A program made the translations under genes and the position numbers. The notes beneath the pieces are model-generated. The model had not been told where the DNA came from. It was given only the letters and a program-made list of their open reading frames with translations, and made no database searches. A stretch of DNA of 64,000 bases from an uncultured Erysipelotrichaceae bacterium (GTDB lineage Bacteria; Bacillota_I; Bacilli_A; RFN20; CAG-826), in assembly GCA_902773005.1 (NCBI GenBank), contig CACYCS010000004.1, positions 31,536 through 95,535 on the forward strand, in the 5' to 3' direction. Below are positions 1 through 8,388 of the stretch, piece after piece (the first letter of the stretch is position 1; the number at the start of each line of letters is the position of its first letter).

Positions 1-181
1 CAAAGAAGCAATAGATAATAGGGTAACGATGGATTTTCGGGAATGGGTTAGTACACCCCCAACTTTTTCGAAGGACTTCTTACAATGAATTTCAAATGCG
101 ATAAAGCAAAAATATGCGCGGTTCTCCATTCTCGAATTTGCCGCTTTGTGAGACAATCTACACATGAGGTGAATAAACAAC

Positions 182-2035
182 ATGCATTGCGAAACAAAAC
201 TCTCTGAAGGCCTTTATTACATCGGCGGATCCGATCGCAGGATTCATCTGTTCGAGAACGTCTATCCGCTCGACAACGGGGCCAGCTACAACTCTTATCT
301 CTATCTCGATGAGAAGACCCTTCTTCTCGACACCGTGGACGCCGCCGTCTCAAGCGTTTTCTATGACAACCTGGCGTTCCTTCTTGGCGACAGGAAGCTC
401 GATTACCTGGTCGTGAACCACATGGAGCCTGACCATGCCGCCAATATCGGCGAGCTATTGCTCCGCCACCCCGAGACCAAAGTGGTCGTGAACGCGCTCA
501 GCAAGAAATTCCTGCTCAATTTCTTCCCGGACATCAAATGCGAATTCGTCATCGTCAAAGAAGGTGACAAACTTTCCATCGGCAAACACGAATTCACTTT
601 CGTCATGGCCCAGATGGTCCACTGGCCCGAGGTCATGTTCACCTATGAACTCACCGAGAAGGTTCTCTTCTCTGCGGATGCATTTGGCACGTTTGGCGCC
701 ATCGCGGGCAACGTGGTTGCGGACCGTTCTACTTACACCAAGGAATTCATCGCCGAGGCGCGCCGCTACTACACGAACATCGTCGGCAAATACGGCGATC
801 AGGTCGTGAATGTCCTTAAGAAAGCCGCCGATCTTGAAATCTCGATGATCTGCCCGCTTCATGGCCCTGTCCACAAAGGAAACCTGAACTTTATCCTCGA
901 CCCTTATAAACTCTGGGCGACCTATACCCCGGAAGATCCTGATGGCGTCATGATCGCCTATTCTTCCGTTTATGGCGATACCGCGAACGCCGCCGACATC
1001 CTTGCAACCAAACTGGCAGCCAAAGGGGTTCGCAACCTCGTTGTCTATGACGTCTCCAAAACCGACTCCAGCTATCTGATCGCTGAAGCTTTCCGCGTGA
1101 AGACAATCGTCTTGGCCGCGACCACTTATAACGCGGGCGTCTTCGTGAAAATGGAGGACTTCCTCCACGATCTTGCAAACCACAAGATTCGCAACAGGAC
1201 CGTCGCCTTCATCGAGAATGGCTCCTGGGCGCCTGCGGCAAAAGCCAACATGCAGAAGATCCTCGAAGGGCTTGATCTGACCTATCTCTCAGAGACGCTT
1301 ACCATCGCGTCCTCACTCAAGGATTCGCAGCTTGGCGCGCTCGATGCCATCGCTGAAGCCGTCACCGCAACCGTCCGCCCGAACGAGAAGAAAGCGGAAG
1401 AAGGCGGAATCATCGATGCGGCGGCAATGTTCAAATTGTCCTATGGCCTATTTGCCGTGTTCACCAAAGACGAAAAAGGCAAAGACAATGCCTCCATCAA
1501 CAATTCCTTCTTCCAGGTGTCCAGCAATAATGTCATGCTCTGCGTGAACAAAGCCAATTACACCGCCGACACGATCAACGCGACCAAGAAGTTCACCGTT
1601 TCGGTTCTCACGGAATCCGTCGACTTCCCGCTGTTCAAGCGCTTTGGCTTTGCATCGGGTCGCGATTCCGACAAGATGGCTGGCATCGAAGATCGCCTCG
1701 AAAGGGCCCAAAGCGGCATCTATTACCTCACCAAGGACTCCAACGCGATGTTCTCTTGCGAAGTCGCGCAGATCATCGATTGTGGGTCTCATTACCTCTA
1801 TATCTGCAACATCGTCGAGTCCAAGGTGCTTAATAACGATCCTTCCGTGACCTACGCATTCTACTTCGCGAACATTAAACCCAAGCCGATCCCCGCGCCT
1901 CCCGCCAAAGAGAAGAAGGTCGGCTGGATGTGCAAGATCTGCGGCTACGTCTATGTTGGCGAAACTCTTCCGCCCGATTACGTTTGCCCGCTTTGCAAAC
2001 ACCCTGCAACCGATTTCGAAAAGGTTGAGATCTAA
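182..2035 (+). CDS. Flavodiiron protein with fused flavin reductase and rubredoxin domains
   Basis: Flavodiiron proteins reduce O2 to water and/or NO to N2O and protect anaerobes in the cytoplasm. Visible in order: a metallo-beta-lactamase-like diiron domain (about 1-245) with H80-x-E82-x-D84-H85, H147, D166 and a later CPLHGP histidine; a flavodoxin-like FMN domain (about 255-395); a flavin-reductase-like domain (about 425-570); and a C-terminal rubredoxin with CKICGY and CPLC cysteine pairs (about 583-617). At 617 aa it is much longer than the roughly 400 aa core, so the electron donors are fused to the oxidase. The start follows an AGGTG site. A hairpin terminator follows the stop, so it is probably transcribed alone. 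The choice between O2 and NO as substrate cannot be read from sequence. Confidence 0.93.
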   Translation: MHCETKLSEGLYYIGGSDRRIHLFENVYPLDNGASYNSYLYLDEKTLLLDTVDAAVSSVFYDNLAFLLGDRKLDYLVVNHMEPDHAANIGELLLRHPETKVVVNALSKKFLLNFFPDIKCEFVIVKEGDKLSIGKHEFTFVMAQMVHWPEVMFTYELTEKVLFSADAFGTFGAIAGNVVADRSTYTKEFIAEARRYYTNIVGKYGDQVVNVLKKAADLEISMICPLHGPVHKGNLNFILDPYKLWATYTPEDPDGVMIAYSSVYGDTANAADILATKLAAKGVRNLVVYDVSKTDSSYLIAEAFRVKTIVLAATTYNAGVFVKMEDFLHDLANHKIRNRTVAFIENGSWAPAAKANMQKILEGLDLTYLSETLTIASSLKDSQLGALDAIAEAVTATVRPNEKKAEEGGIIDAAAMFKLSYGLFAVFTKDEKGKDNASINNSFFQVSSNNVMLCVNKANYTADTINATKKFTVSVLTESVDFPLFKRFGFASGRDSDKMAGIEDRLERAQSGIYYLTKDSNAMFSCEVAQIIDCGSHYLYICNIVESKVLNNDPSVTYAFYFANIKPKPIPAPPAKEKKVGWMCKICGYVYVGETLPPDYVCPLCKHPATDFEKVEI

Positions 2036-2042
2036 TCCATTC

Positions 2043-2069
2043 GCCCCGGCCTAGAACGTCGGGGCTTTT
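2043..2069 (+). terminator. Rho-independent terminator after the flavodiiron gene
   Basis: GCCCCG (2043-2048) pairs with CGGGGC (2060-2065), extended by GC/GT inside, and is followed by TTTT. It begins 8 nt after the stop codon. Confidence 0.85.
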
Positions 2070-2154
2070 AAATTCTGCGGTCGCTAGTTCATCGCGAATA
2101 TAGTGATCGCTATAGCACACGCGCATATGTTTCATTTCGATGGCCGTTTTCTTG

Positions 2155-2172
2155 TATAATATCCGCGTTATG
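2155..2172 (+). promoter_or_regulatory. -10 box abutting the start codon (leaderless), ABC cluster
   Basis: A perfect TATAAT at 2155-2160 ends 9 nt before the ATG at 2170. No Shine-Dalgarno sequence is present, so the mRNA would begin within a few nt of the start codon. Confidence 0.65.
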
Positions 2173-2535
2173 AGTCAAGAACAGCAACCTGACATCATCG
2201 AAGCCGAAGTGGTCGACGAGAGGCTTGATGCGCCCAAAAAGGACGCCAAGCCCCATAAGCCGATTCACGAGTATTCGCGCCAGATACGCTTCTGGAACTT
2301 AATGGCCGAGATGTTTACGCGATACGGGCCATCGTTACTGATACTCGGGGCGTTAGCGGGGCTTGCCTTTAGCATCCTTACGAGCCAGACCGGCTATCAG
2401 GGATTCTTCTTCGTCTGCATGATCATCGGATGGAGCCTATGCGGCGCAGGGGTGCTTGCAACCATATTTGCATTTATCGCGAGAGCCGTCCTCCATAGAT
2501 ACATGTCCCTTGACCCTAATTTCTCAGGTGATTAA
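2170..2535 (+). CDS. Small membrane protein of the ABC cluster, function unknown
   Basis: A 121 aa protein with a charged N-terminus and two hydrophobic segments (about 45-70 and 80-110); I recognise no family. I chose ATG 2170 rather than the ATG at 2140 because a TATAAT lies between them, so a transcript from that box cannot contain the earlier codon. The gene ends 3 nt before the ABC ATPase gene and is probably cotranscribed with it, which suggests an accessory role in the same membrane complex. That role is inferred from position only. Confidence 0.7.
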   Translation: MSQEQQPDIIEAEVVDERLDAPKKDAKPHKPIHEYSRQIRFWNLMAEMFTRYGPSLLILGALAGLAFSILTSQTGYQGFFFVCMIIGWSLCGAGVLATIFAFIARAVLHRYMSLDPNFSGD

Positions 2536-2538
2536 GCC

Positions 2539-3243
2539 ATGCCGAATATCGTCGTCAAAGATCTAAAGAAATTCTATAACGTTGGAACCGAAGCCGAAGT
2601 GCACGCTCTCGATGGCGTGTCCTTCGATGTGGAACCAGGCGAGTTCATCGTCATTTTAGGCGCTTCCGGCGCAGGGAAATCCACTTTGCTCAATATCTTG
2701 GGCGGCATGGACCAAGCTACTTCAGGTGAATATCTCCTTTCGGGCGAAAACGTCGTGAAATATAACGACAAAAAGCTGCAGGAGCTCCGGCGCAAGAAGA
2801 TTGGGTTCGTGTTCCAGTTCTATAACCTGATGCCAAATCTCACAGCGCTAGAGAACGTTGCGCTGTCCGCTTCCGTGGCGGAGAATCCCTTCGACGCAGA
2901 AGAAACATTGAAAGACGTGGGCCTTAAAGGAAGGCTCCATAATTTCCCAAGCCAGCTTTCGGGCGGCGAGCAGCAGCGCGTCGCGATCGCAAGGGCTTTG
3001 GTGAAGAATCCGGAGCTGCTCCTTTGCGATGAGCCGACTGGAGCGCTCGATTCCAAAACCGGTGCCGCGATCCTTTCGCTTCTAATGGAATTAGCCGAAA
3101 GGTATAAGAAAACCGTTCTTGTCGTTACCCATAACGCGAAGATCGCAGACGTTGCAAAACGCGTCATGCGGATCGCTGACGGGAAGATCGTGGAAGACAT
3201 CCATAACCCATCGCCAAAGAAAGTCGATGAGATTTCATGGTGA
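2539..3243 (+). CDS. ABC transporter ATP-binding protein, MacB/LolD-like
   Basis: A complete 234 aa nucleotide-binding domain: Walker A GASGAGKST (about 41-49), Q-loop FVFQFYNLMPNL, signature LSGGEQQR, Walker B LLLCDEPTGALD and the switch histidine in VVTHN. The GALD motif and overall similarity place it with the MacB/LolD/FtsE group, which usually works with an FtsX-like permease. The downstream polytopic gene does not show the long extracytoplasmic domain of MacB, so the pairing is atypical. It may energise export or a mechanotransmission process involving the membrane protein and lipoprotein that follow. The ATPase assignment is secure; the substrate is unknown. Confidence 0.88.
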   Translation: MPNIVVKDLKKFYNVGTEAEVHALDGVSFDVEPGEFIVILGASGAGKSTLLNILGGMDQATSGEYLLSGENVVKYNDKKLQELRRKKIGFVFQFYNLMPNLTALENVALSASVAENPFDAEETLKDVGLKGRLHNFPSQLSGGEQQRVAIARALVKNPELLLCDEPTGALDSKTGAAILSLLMELAERYKKTVLVVTHNAKIADVAKRVMRIADGKIVEDIHNPSPKKVDEISW

Positions 3244-3251
3244 TGGAGTAG

Positions 3252-3267
3252 TATTATTGCATTCATG
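3252..3267 (+). promoter_or_regulatory. Candidate leaderless promoter inside the ABC cluster
   Basis: TATTAT at 3252-3257 ends 7 nt before ATG 3265. The only GGAG lies 17 nt or more from the start, too far to serve as a ribosome site. This would be an internal promoter for the last two genes of the cluster. Confidence 0.45.
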
Positions 3268-4776
3268 GCAAATGAAGAAGTGAAAAGAAAAGCCTCCGAT
3301 GACCGTTTTGATACGGTGCTCGGGTTTTTGGGAATCGAGGCGATTGCCCTCGTTTGCTTTGGCTTTGCTGGAACCACGGGTTTGACTTTCCTTAGGGCGA
3401 TCGGGTTCTGCATCGCTTTGTTCTTGTTCCCTTATGCCAAGCGGATGCTTGATATGCAAAAGGCAAACAAGAAGGTGTTCCTGCCTTTGATCCCTGTGGG
3501 CGCGACCGTGATTTTGCTTGGCTTCTCCGGCTTCTGGATGAGCCTCTATTCCGGGAATGCGTTCTCGGGGGTATTCGATGCTCTTTTGGTCGTTTTAGGC
3601 GTCACGGGGTTCTTCTTTTTGGGTTTAGGACTCAAAAGCATCCCGTGGATGAAGATGGAATATATCCTTCTTGGAATCCTTGGAGGGCTTGCCTTACTAG
3701 TTCTCATCACCATGTTCTATTCCGTGGTCCGTTATGGCCTATTCTATGGCGCTAGATTCAAGGGGCTTGTCTATTACTATGATGGCGTGGTCTTCCAGAT
3801 CGCGAACGAAGCCAAGTATCTCGATGGCTTCAAATTCCGTGAGGTGTCCCTCAATTTCGCCAAGTGGGGTGGGTTCGTCCTTGCTAGCGCGGGCGCTGGA
3901 CTATTCGCGAGAAGCTTCAAGGAAGATCGTCGCAGGTTCTTGATCCTTGCGGCGTTCGCGCTTCTAGGGATCATCGATTTGGTGATCGTGCCCTTTGTTC
4001 CCGGCCTCATTCTTCTTATCCCCGTCTATTTGGTCGGCCTATTGGTTGCCTATTTCCATAAGGTGGAGGAATCCTCCCCAAGAGCCAAGGAAATCGGAAA
4101 CAGGGTCATGACGATTCTCTTCTTTGTATTGTTAGGCTTGGTGGTCGTTGGATTGATCGTCTTGTTCGCGGACGTCTATGTGGGATTCGATAAATCGTTC
4201 CTCGCGAAGCTTCCCCTTATCGGTAGGTTCTTCGGCGAAGGATCGCGCACCGAGAAGCTTGAGAACGCAATCTCTTCCACCTTCTTCTCGACTACCGCTT
4301 CTGGAGCGAGGGTGCTGAACTTCGGGTCGCTCCTATTTGGCATGCAGGCAACATATGTATTCGATTTGCCGTTCTTCGAATTCAATGTGCTTTGGCAGAA
4401 TGGCTTGCTTGCCTTCGCAGGCGTCATCTATTGCATTTTCTATTTCATGAAGCGAATCAGGCATTATGTCTTCGACGATACCCAAGGAAAGCTGAAGGAC
4501 AAACTCATCGTCGTTACCATGATCCTTGGCATGTTCCTCTATTTCTCATTCTTAAGTGACGAAATGCCATTAAGGCATCCAGAAGGACTCAATGAGATAT
4601 TCTCCAGCCATTCGACTACGTTGATGGCCTTCACGCGCAGCAATTCGATCCTCTTGCTCTTCTTCCTGCTTGGACTTACTTTCTCTATCGAGCCAAAGTA
4701 TCGCGGCGCGATAGAAGAGACCGTTCTCGAGAGCGACGAGAAAACCGTTTCGAAGGAGGCAAGCCCCAATGAATAA
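3265..4776 (+). CDS. Polytopic membrane protein, function unknown
   Basis: 503 aa with about 11-13 hydrophobic segments spread along the chain, separated by short loops. One longer polar stretch lies at about 320-350 (a GEGSRTEKLENAISSTFFS region). No ABC-permease, MFS or MATE signature is recognisable. It lies 21 nt after the ABC ATPase gene and overlaps the following lipoprotein gene by 8 nt. The three products therefore plausibly form one envelope complex, with this protein as permease or scaffold; that is a positional inference. Confidence 0.72.
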   Translation: MANEEVKRKASDDRFDTVLGFLGIEAIALVCFGFAGTTGLTFLRAIGFCIALFLFPYAKRMLDMQKANKKVFLPLIPVGATVILLGFSGFWMSLYSGNAFSGVFDALLVVLGVTGFFFLGLGLKSIPWMKMEYILLGILGGLALLVLITMFYSVVRYGLFYGARFKGLVYYYDGVVFQIANEAKYLDGFKFREVSLNFAKWGGFVLASAGAGLFARSFKEDRRRFLILAAFALLGIIDLVIVPFVPGLILLIPVYLVGLLVAYFHKVEESSPRAKEIGNRVMTILFFVLLGLVVVGLIVLFADVYVGFDKSFLAKLPLIGRFFGEGSRTEKLENAISSTFFSTTASGARVLNFGSLLFGMQATYVFDLPFFEFNVLWQNGLLAFAGVIYCIFYFMKRIRHYVFDDTQGKLKDKLIVVTMILGMFLYFSFLSDEMPLRHPEGLNEIFSSHSTTLMAFTRSNSILLLFFLLGLTFSIEPKYRGAIEETVLESDEKTVSKEASPNE

Positions 4777-5704
4777 AAAACTAAAGGCCGCATTCGCCTT
4801 CTTAACCTTGGCTTCCCTTGCTAGCTGCACCGATACGAGCGAACTCTATGGCGGTGCGCAGTATATCGGCGGAGACTTCTTGAAGAACCATTACTCCACT
4901 TGGGATAAAGGTCTGAAGGAAGCATCCATTGAAAGGCATGTCGCGATCGAAAACGAACGCACGGGGTACTTCAATGGCAAAGAAACCAAGGATCCAAATA
5001 GCCCAGAAGACTATTATGGCTTAGGCCAAGCAGCCGCATGGCATCCAAACGATTTCAAGAACTCGAAGGGCGAGATCTATAACTGGGCTCCCGATATTCT
5101 TCCAGGTACTGGCATCGGCGAATGGCGCGACCAAAGCGCCCTCTATGACGTTGCCTATGGCCAGACGAAGAAGCTCTCGCTTATCAACCCAGCTTTCAGC
5201 CGTGGCTATCTATCAAAACTCTATAATGGCCAAGTCCGTTGCAATGCGTGGAGTTCCTATTCCCTTGTGGAGCTCGATAAAACCGGATACGGAACGATAT
5301 TCCCCTCCGAGCTATTGAACGCCAATTCGTTCAGCTTCGCCATTAGAGGCGGCTCTGATACGCCTTCCGTTGGCCGCGTGTCCACGTTTAACCTCCACGT
5401 GACCTTCTATAAGTACGGCGCGGATAGGACGAGTTATGTTGGCACGACGATCGACATGATGAACGTGAAGATGCAGACGAACCGCTCTGCCGAAATCACC
5501 TCGCTCATCGGATTCTATTTCGAGGACATCAATTATGATCCTAAAGGCGTCGTCGGTATGTCGATGACCTTCGATTTGGTTGAGGACGTGTATCGAAATG
5601 GAGATGTGACGATTTATCCTTCCGATGATTTCTCCGACGATAACGAATACCACATCGGACTCATCCTGCTCGAGGTATTCTTCCCTGATTCCACCTGGAA
5701 TTGA
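4769..5704 (+). CDS. Lipoprotein, function unknown
   Basis: 311 aa. The N-terminus has lysines, a short hydrophobic stretch and the lipobox LASC (Cys about 20), so it should be lipid-anchored on the outer face of the membrane. The mature part is rich in Tyr, Asp and Gly, looks secreted and globular, and matches no family I know. It overlaps the upstream membrane protein gene by 8 nt. The strict ATPase-membrane protein-lipoprotein order suggests the lipoprotein is the extracellular element of that system. Confidence 0.75.
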   Translation: MNKKLKAAFAFLTLASLASCTDTSELYGGAQYIGGDFLKNHYSTWDKGLKEASIERHVAIENERTGYFNGKETKDPNSPEDYYGLGQAAAWHPNDFKNSKGEIYNWAPDILPGTGIGEWRDQSALYDVAYGQTKKLSLINPAFSRGYLSKLYNGQVRCNAWSSYSLVELDKTGYGTIFPSELLNANSFSFAIRGGSDTPSVGRVSTFNLHVTFYKYGADRTSYVGTTIDMMNVKMQTNRSAEITSLIGFYFEDINYDPKGVVGMSMTFDLVEDVYRNGDVTIYPSDDFSDDNEYHIGLILLEVFFPDSTWN

Positions 5705-5712
5705 CCAATATG

Positions 5713-5740
5713 TGAAAAGGCAGCGCGCGCTGCCTTTTCA
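5713..5740. terminator. Bidirectional terminator between convergent genes
   Basis: A perfect 14+14 nt palindrome (arms TGAAAAGGCAGCGC / GCGCTGCCTTTTCA) with A- and T-rich flanks that work on both strands. It covers the stop codon of the minus-strand gene (5738-5740) and starts 9 nt after the plus-strand stop. Confidence 0.88.
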
Positions 5741-6649
5741 TTTCTTCATATAGGCTGAGATATCAAGCCATTCGCCCATCTGGAAGTCGCATTTATCGTC
5801 GTCCAGGATGAGCGTCCCCTTCGCGGGAGTAAACGTCATTTCCGAGAAATATATCTTTCCATCGATATCGTAGAAATCGCACCGAACAAACGGAAAATCC
5901 CTGCAAAGGTCCTCTGCAATAGCAATCATTTCGTCGAAATTCGCAGGCCTTTCAGGTTTGATGTCCGCTTTTTTCCAGCCATTGAATTGACTGCCGTCGA
6001 AGTCGGTCCAGTCGGTATATAACTCGGTGTAACGGATGTCTTTGCCACGCCCAGTGACGACATAGAGATTCCTTGCTTTGCCGTTATAGACGTGAAGCTT
6101 ATACTCGGTTGGGAGCGCATCTAGGCCACCAACGAACTGCTCGATGATGATCTGCGGTTTGATCTTGCTGTAATGGCGCTCCATCGTGAACTTGCCATAG
6201 TCCGTTGAGAGCCATTTGTTGAACTTCTTTGCCGCTTCTTCTTTGTTGAGCGTCGATTTGTCGCGGACGAGGATATTGAATCCGCTCGCGTGACTGCACT
6301 TCATCACGAAATGTCCGGGCAACTTATCGAAGTCGATGTCCTCGAATCTATCGTAAACGCCATAGATGGGAATAAGGGTATTCTCGTAGCCTTTTTCCTT
6401 CACGTATTCGCGCACTCCAACACGTCCTGCGCATTTGCTCACCAAGTCCCATTTCGGATACACGTATAGCCTCAAATACTGTAGCTTCTCCGTGTAGCGC
6501 GTCGGGTTTTTGAGGTTGCAGGGGTGGTGGGTGATGTATTTGTATTGCAGCTTCACGTAGAGGGTGGGGCTAATTGCCTTCACGATGCCGCGAAAAGGAA
6601 CGGCAATCATCCGCTTCAGTTTGTTTTCTTTGAGATTGGGATTACCCAT
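5738..6649 (-). CDS. TupA-like ATP-grasp protein, polysaccharide biosynthesis
   Basis: 303 aa. The order of features (a KNPTRYTEKLQYLR-like N-terminus, then LPGHFVMKCSHASG, IIEQFVGG, EYKLHVYNGK, VRCDFYDIDGKIYFSEMTF) matches the TupA-like ATP-grasp family. Members occur in capsule and teichuronopeptide clusters and are thought to ligate amino acids or other groups to glycan precursors. FYDIDGKIYFSEMTF carries the acidic metal/ATP-binding residues. It overlaps the flippase gene upstream by 8 nt. The two are one transcription unit, which supports a role in a surface polysaccharide. The substrate is unknown. Confidence 0.82.
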   Translation of the reverse strand: MGNPNLKENKLKRMIAVPFRGIVKAISPTLYVKLQYKYITHHPCNLKNPTRYTEKLQYLRLYVYPKWDLVSKCAGRVGVREYVKEKGYENTLIPIYGVYDRFEDIDFDKLPGHFVMKCSHASGFNILVRDKSTLNKEEAAKKFNKWLSTDYGKFTMERHYSKIKPQIIIEQFVGGLDALPTEYKLHVYNGKARNLYVVTGRGKDIRYTELYTDWTDFDGSQFNGWKKADIKPERPANFDEMIAIAEDLCRDFPFVRCDFYDIDGKIYFSEMTFTPAKGTLILDDDKCDFQMGEWLDISAYMKK

Positions 6650-8201
6650 TGTTCTGCTGCGCCTCCTTTCGGTGACTTGGCAAGAAGGAAGACACGAGCT
6701 TTTCCTTCAAGAGCAATAGACCGATGACGTAGATGATGGCGTCCCCTGCGACACAGATAAGAAGATCAAGAATATAGCCGATCCAAAGGGTATCGCCGCT
6801 AAAGGGAAGCGCCTTAAGAATCACCGGGCTAAGGAAGAACGTCAAAATACCAATTACGAGACCCATGGCAATGATTTTGAGGTTATTCCAATTGAATATG
6901 GCACTTCTTGAGTATTGCCAGGATTTCCAAATCAAGAAAGCCACAAGGACGACGTCCGTTGATCCCGTCGCGATGGCTACGCCTACGGCAGGGTGCTCGG
7001 GGAAGGCGAATATCCCAAGAAGCAACGACAACGTCACATTGCAAACTACCCCGATGAGCATCGCGTAGAGGTAGATTTTCTCGCGCTTCATCGGGAGCAA
7101 GATTTCGGTATAGATGTTGTCGCAGATGGAGTAGGTGAGCATCATGATCGAAAGAATCGGAAGGACCAGGTTTGCGTCTTTGTAGGTGGCCGTGAAGTCA
7201 GAACCGGAAATCAATGACGTCACCGGCGTCGCCAAAGTCGACATGGTCGCGATCGCCGGAACCGCGATGAAGAAAGTGATGTTCAGCGAATAGTTGATTA
7301 GATTCTGGAAGAAGCGCTTGTCCGCCTTCTCATAGTAATAGGATGCCCTAGGCATGAACACCATATATAAAGAGGTGATTAAGGTAATCACGATATCGAT
7401 GCCTTTCACGCCGACGGAATAGGCGCCAACGGAGGCTTTTGTTGGGTCAATAAAGCCGAGCAGGAACTCATCGGTTTGGTTATAAAGGGTCAGCGAGAAA
7501 CTGATCAAAGCCATCGTGACCAGCGTTTTGAGGAGTGGCCTGAAGTTATATGGTGCGGTCTTTTTAAAACTCACGTACCGCGGCAACAATATGGAATTTG
7601 ACACCGCGGTGATGATCGTTCCCGAAATCGCGATCAACGCATAGATATAGAGGTAATCCTCGTGATAGCTGCTGTCTTTGACGAATAGGAACGTCATCAT
7701 TGCAGCGAACGCCGTGGCGAGGATCGTCCTGACCGTGATGTAGAAATGCTTCTCCAAAGCAATGTAGACCCACTCAAACGCGAAAGCGCCGACCAAGAAA
7801 TTGATGGAAAGCAGGAAGATGATTTCTTTTGCCGTATACAAATCAGGAACCGAAAACACCGCGGCGCACATAAGCGCAAAGCTAATGACGGTCATGATGG
7901 CTTGCAACAAGAAGAATTCCTGCACCTTATGGCTAAATGCCACGGGGTCATCCTTGACCTTCGCGCATTCCCTGATCGCAAGATTAGGAATCGAGATTTT
8001 GGATAGAATCACGAAGTAATAGACAAAGGTATTCGCCCAGGTATATAGGCCGAATGCCTGGTCAGAAAGGACCCTTGCCACATATGGGAAGGTGATGAAC
8101 GAAAGGATCGTCATCGTCAAGGTGCGTATCAAATTGATGACGACGTTCGCCCTAACCGTATAGGCGAGGTTCGTATTTTGGGTCTTCGCGGTTTCGGCCA
8201 T
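6642..8201 (-). CDS. Polysaccharide flippase (Wzx/RfbX-like)
   Basis: 519 aa with about 14 predicted membrane segments, of the size and pattern of the MVF/MATE-like oligosaccharide flippases. The N-terminal motif TFPYVARVLSDQAFGLYTWANT is typical of RfbX/Wzx proteins. It would translocate lipid-linked repeat units across the cytoplasmic membrane. Neighbouring TupA and glycosyltransferase genes agree with this. The start at 8201 lies 10 nt from a TATAAT box and has no ribosome binding site. Confidence 0.9.
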   Translation of the reverse strand: MAETAKTQNTNLAYTVRANVVINLIRTLTMTILSFITFPYVARVLSDQAFGLYTWANTFVYYFVILSKISIPNLAIRECAKVKDDPVAFSHKVQEFFLLQAIMTVISFALMCAAVFSVPDLYTAKEIIFLLSINFLVGAFAFEWVYIALEKHFYITVRTILATAFAAMMTFLFVKDSSYHEDYLYIYALIAISGTIITAVSNSILLPRYVSFKKTAPYNFRPLLKTLVTMALISFSLTLYNQTDEFLLGFIDPTKASVGAYSVGVKGIDIVITLITSLYMVFMPRASYYYEKADKRFFQNLINYSLNITFFIAVPAIATMSTLATPVTSLISGSDFTATYKDANLVLPILSIMMLTYSICDNIYTEILLPMKREKIYLYAMLIGVVCNVTLSLLLGIFAFPEHPAVGVAIATGSTDVVLVAFLIWKSWQYSRSAIFNWNNLKIIAMGLVIGILTFFLSPVILKALPFSGDTLWIGYILDLLICVAGDAIIYVIGLLLLKEKLVSSFLPSHRKEAQQNNG

Positions 8202-8217
8202 AAACTAGGATATTATA
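8199..8217 (-). promoter_or_regulatory. Leaderless promoter of the flippase operon
   Basis: On the minus strand a TATAAT (8217 down to 8212) is followed by 10 nt and then the ATG at 8201. Confidence 0.65.
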
Positions 8218-8369
8218 ATCCTTAGTTTAAGTTTTTCGAGCCGTGGGCAATTTTATGACGGCCTCTTCGTCGTTAGTCAAGGAAAATAAGCGATACGTGT
8301 ATGCGTTTTTGCCTGATGCAAACCACATTGGATACGCATGATCTTCTATCGTTCTTCGATCGTGCGTGC

Positions 8370-8388
8370 GATAATACCAGCCGAGATG
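8370..8388 (+). promoter_or_regulatory. Candidate leaderless promoter of glycosyltransferase
   Basis: GATAAT (8370-8375) ends 10 nt before ATG 8386, and no Shine-Dalgarno precedes it. This favours ATG 8386 over the in-frame ATG at 8338. Confidence 0.5.

Noticed and set aside
455..1183. A 242-codon open frame antisense to the flavodiiron gene.
   Set aside because: Shadow of the diiron and flavodoxin domains; no signals of expression.
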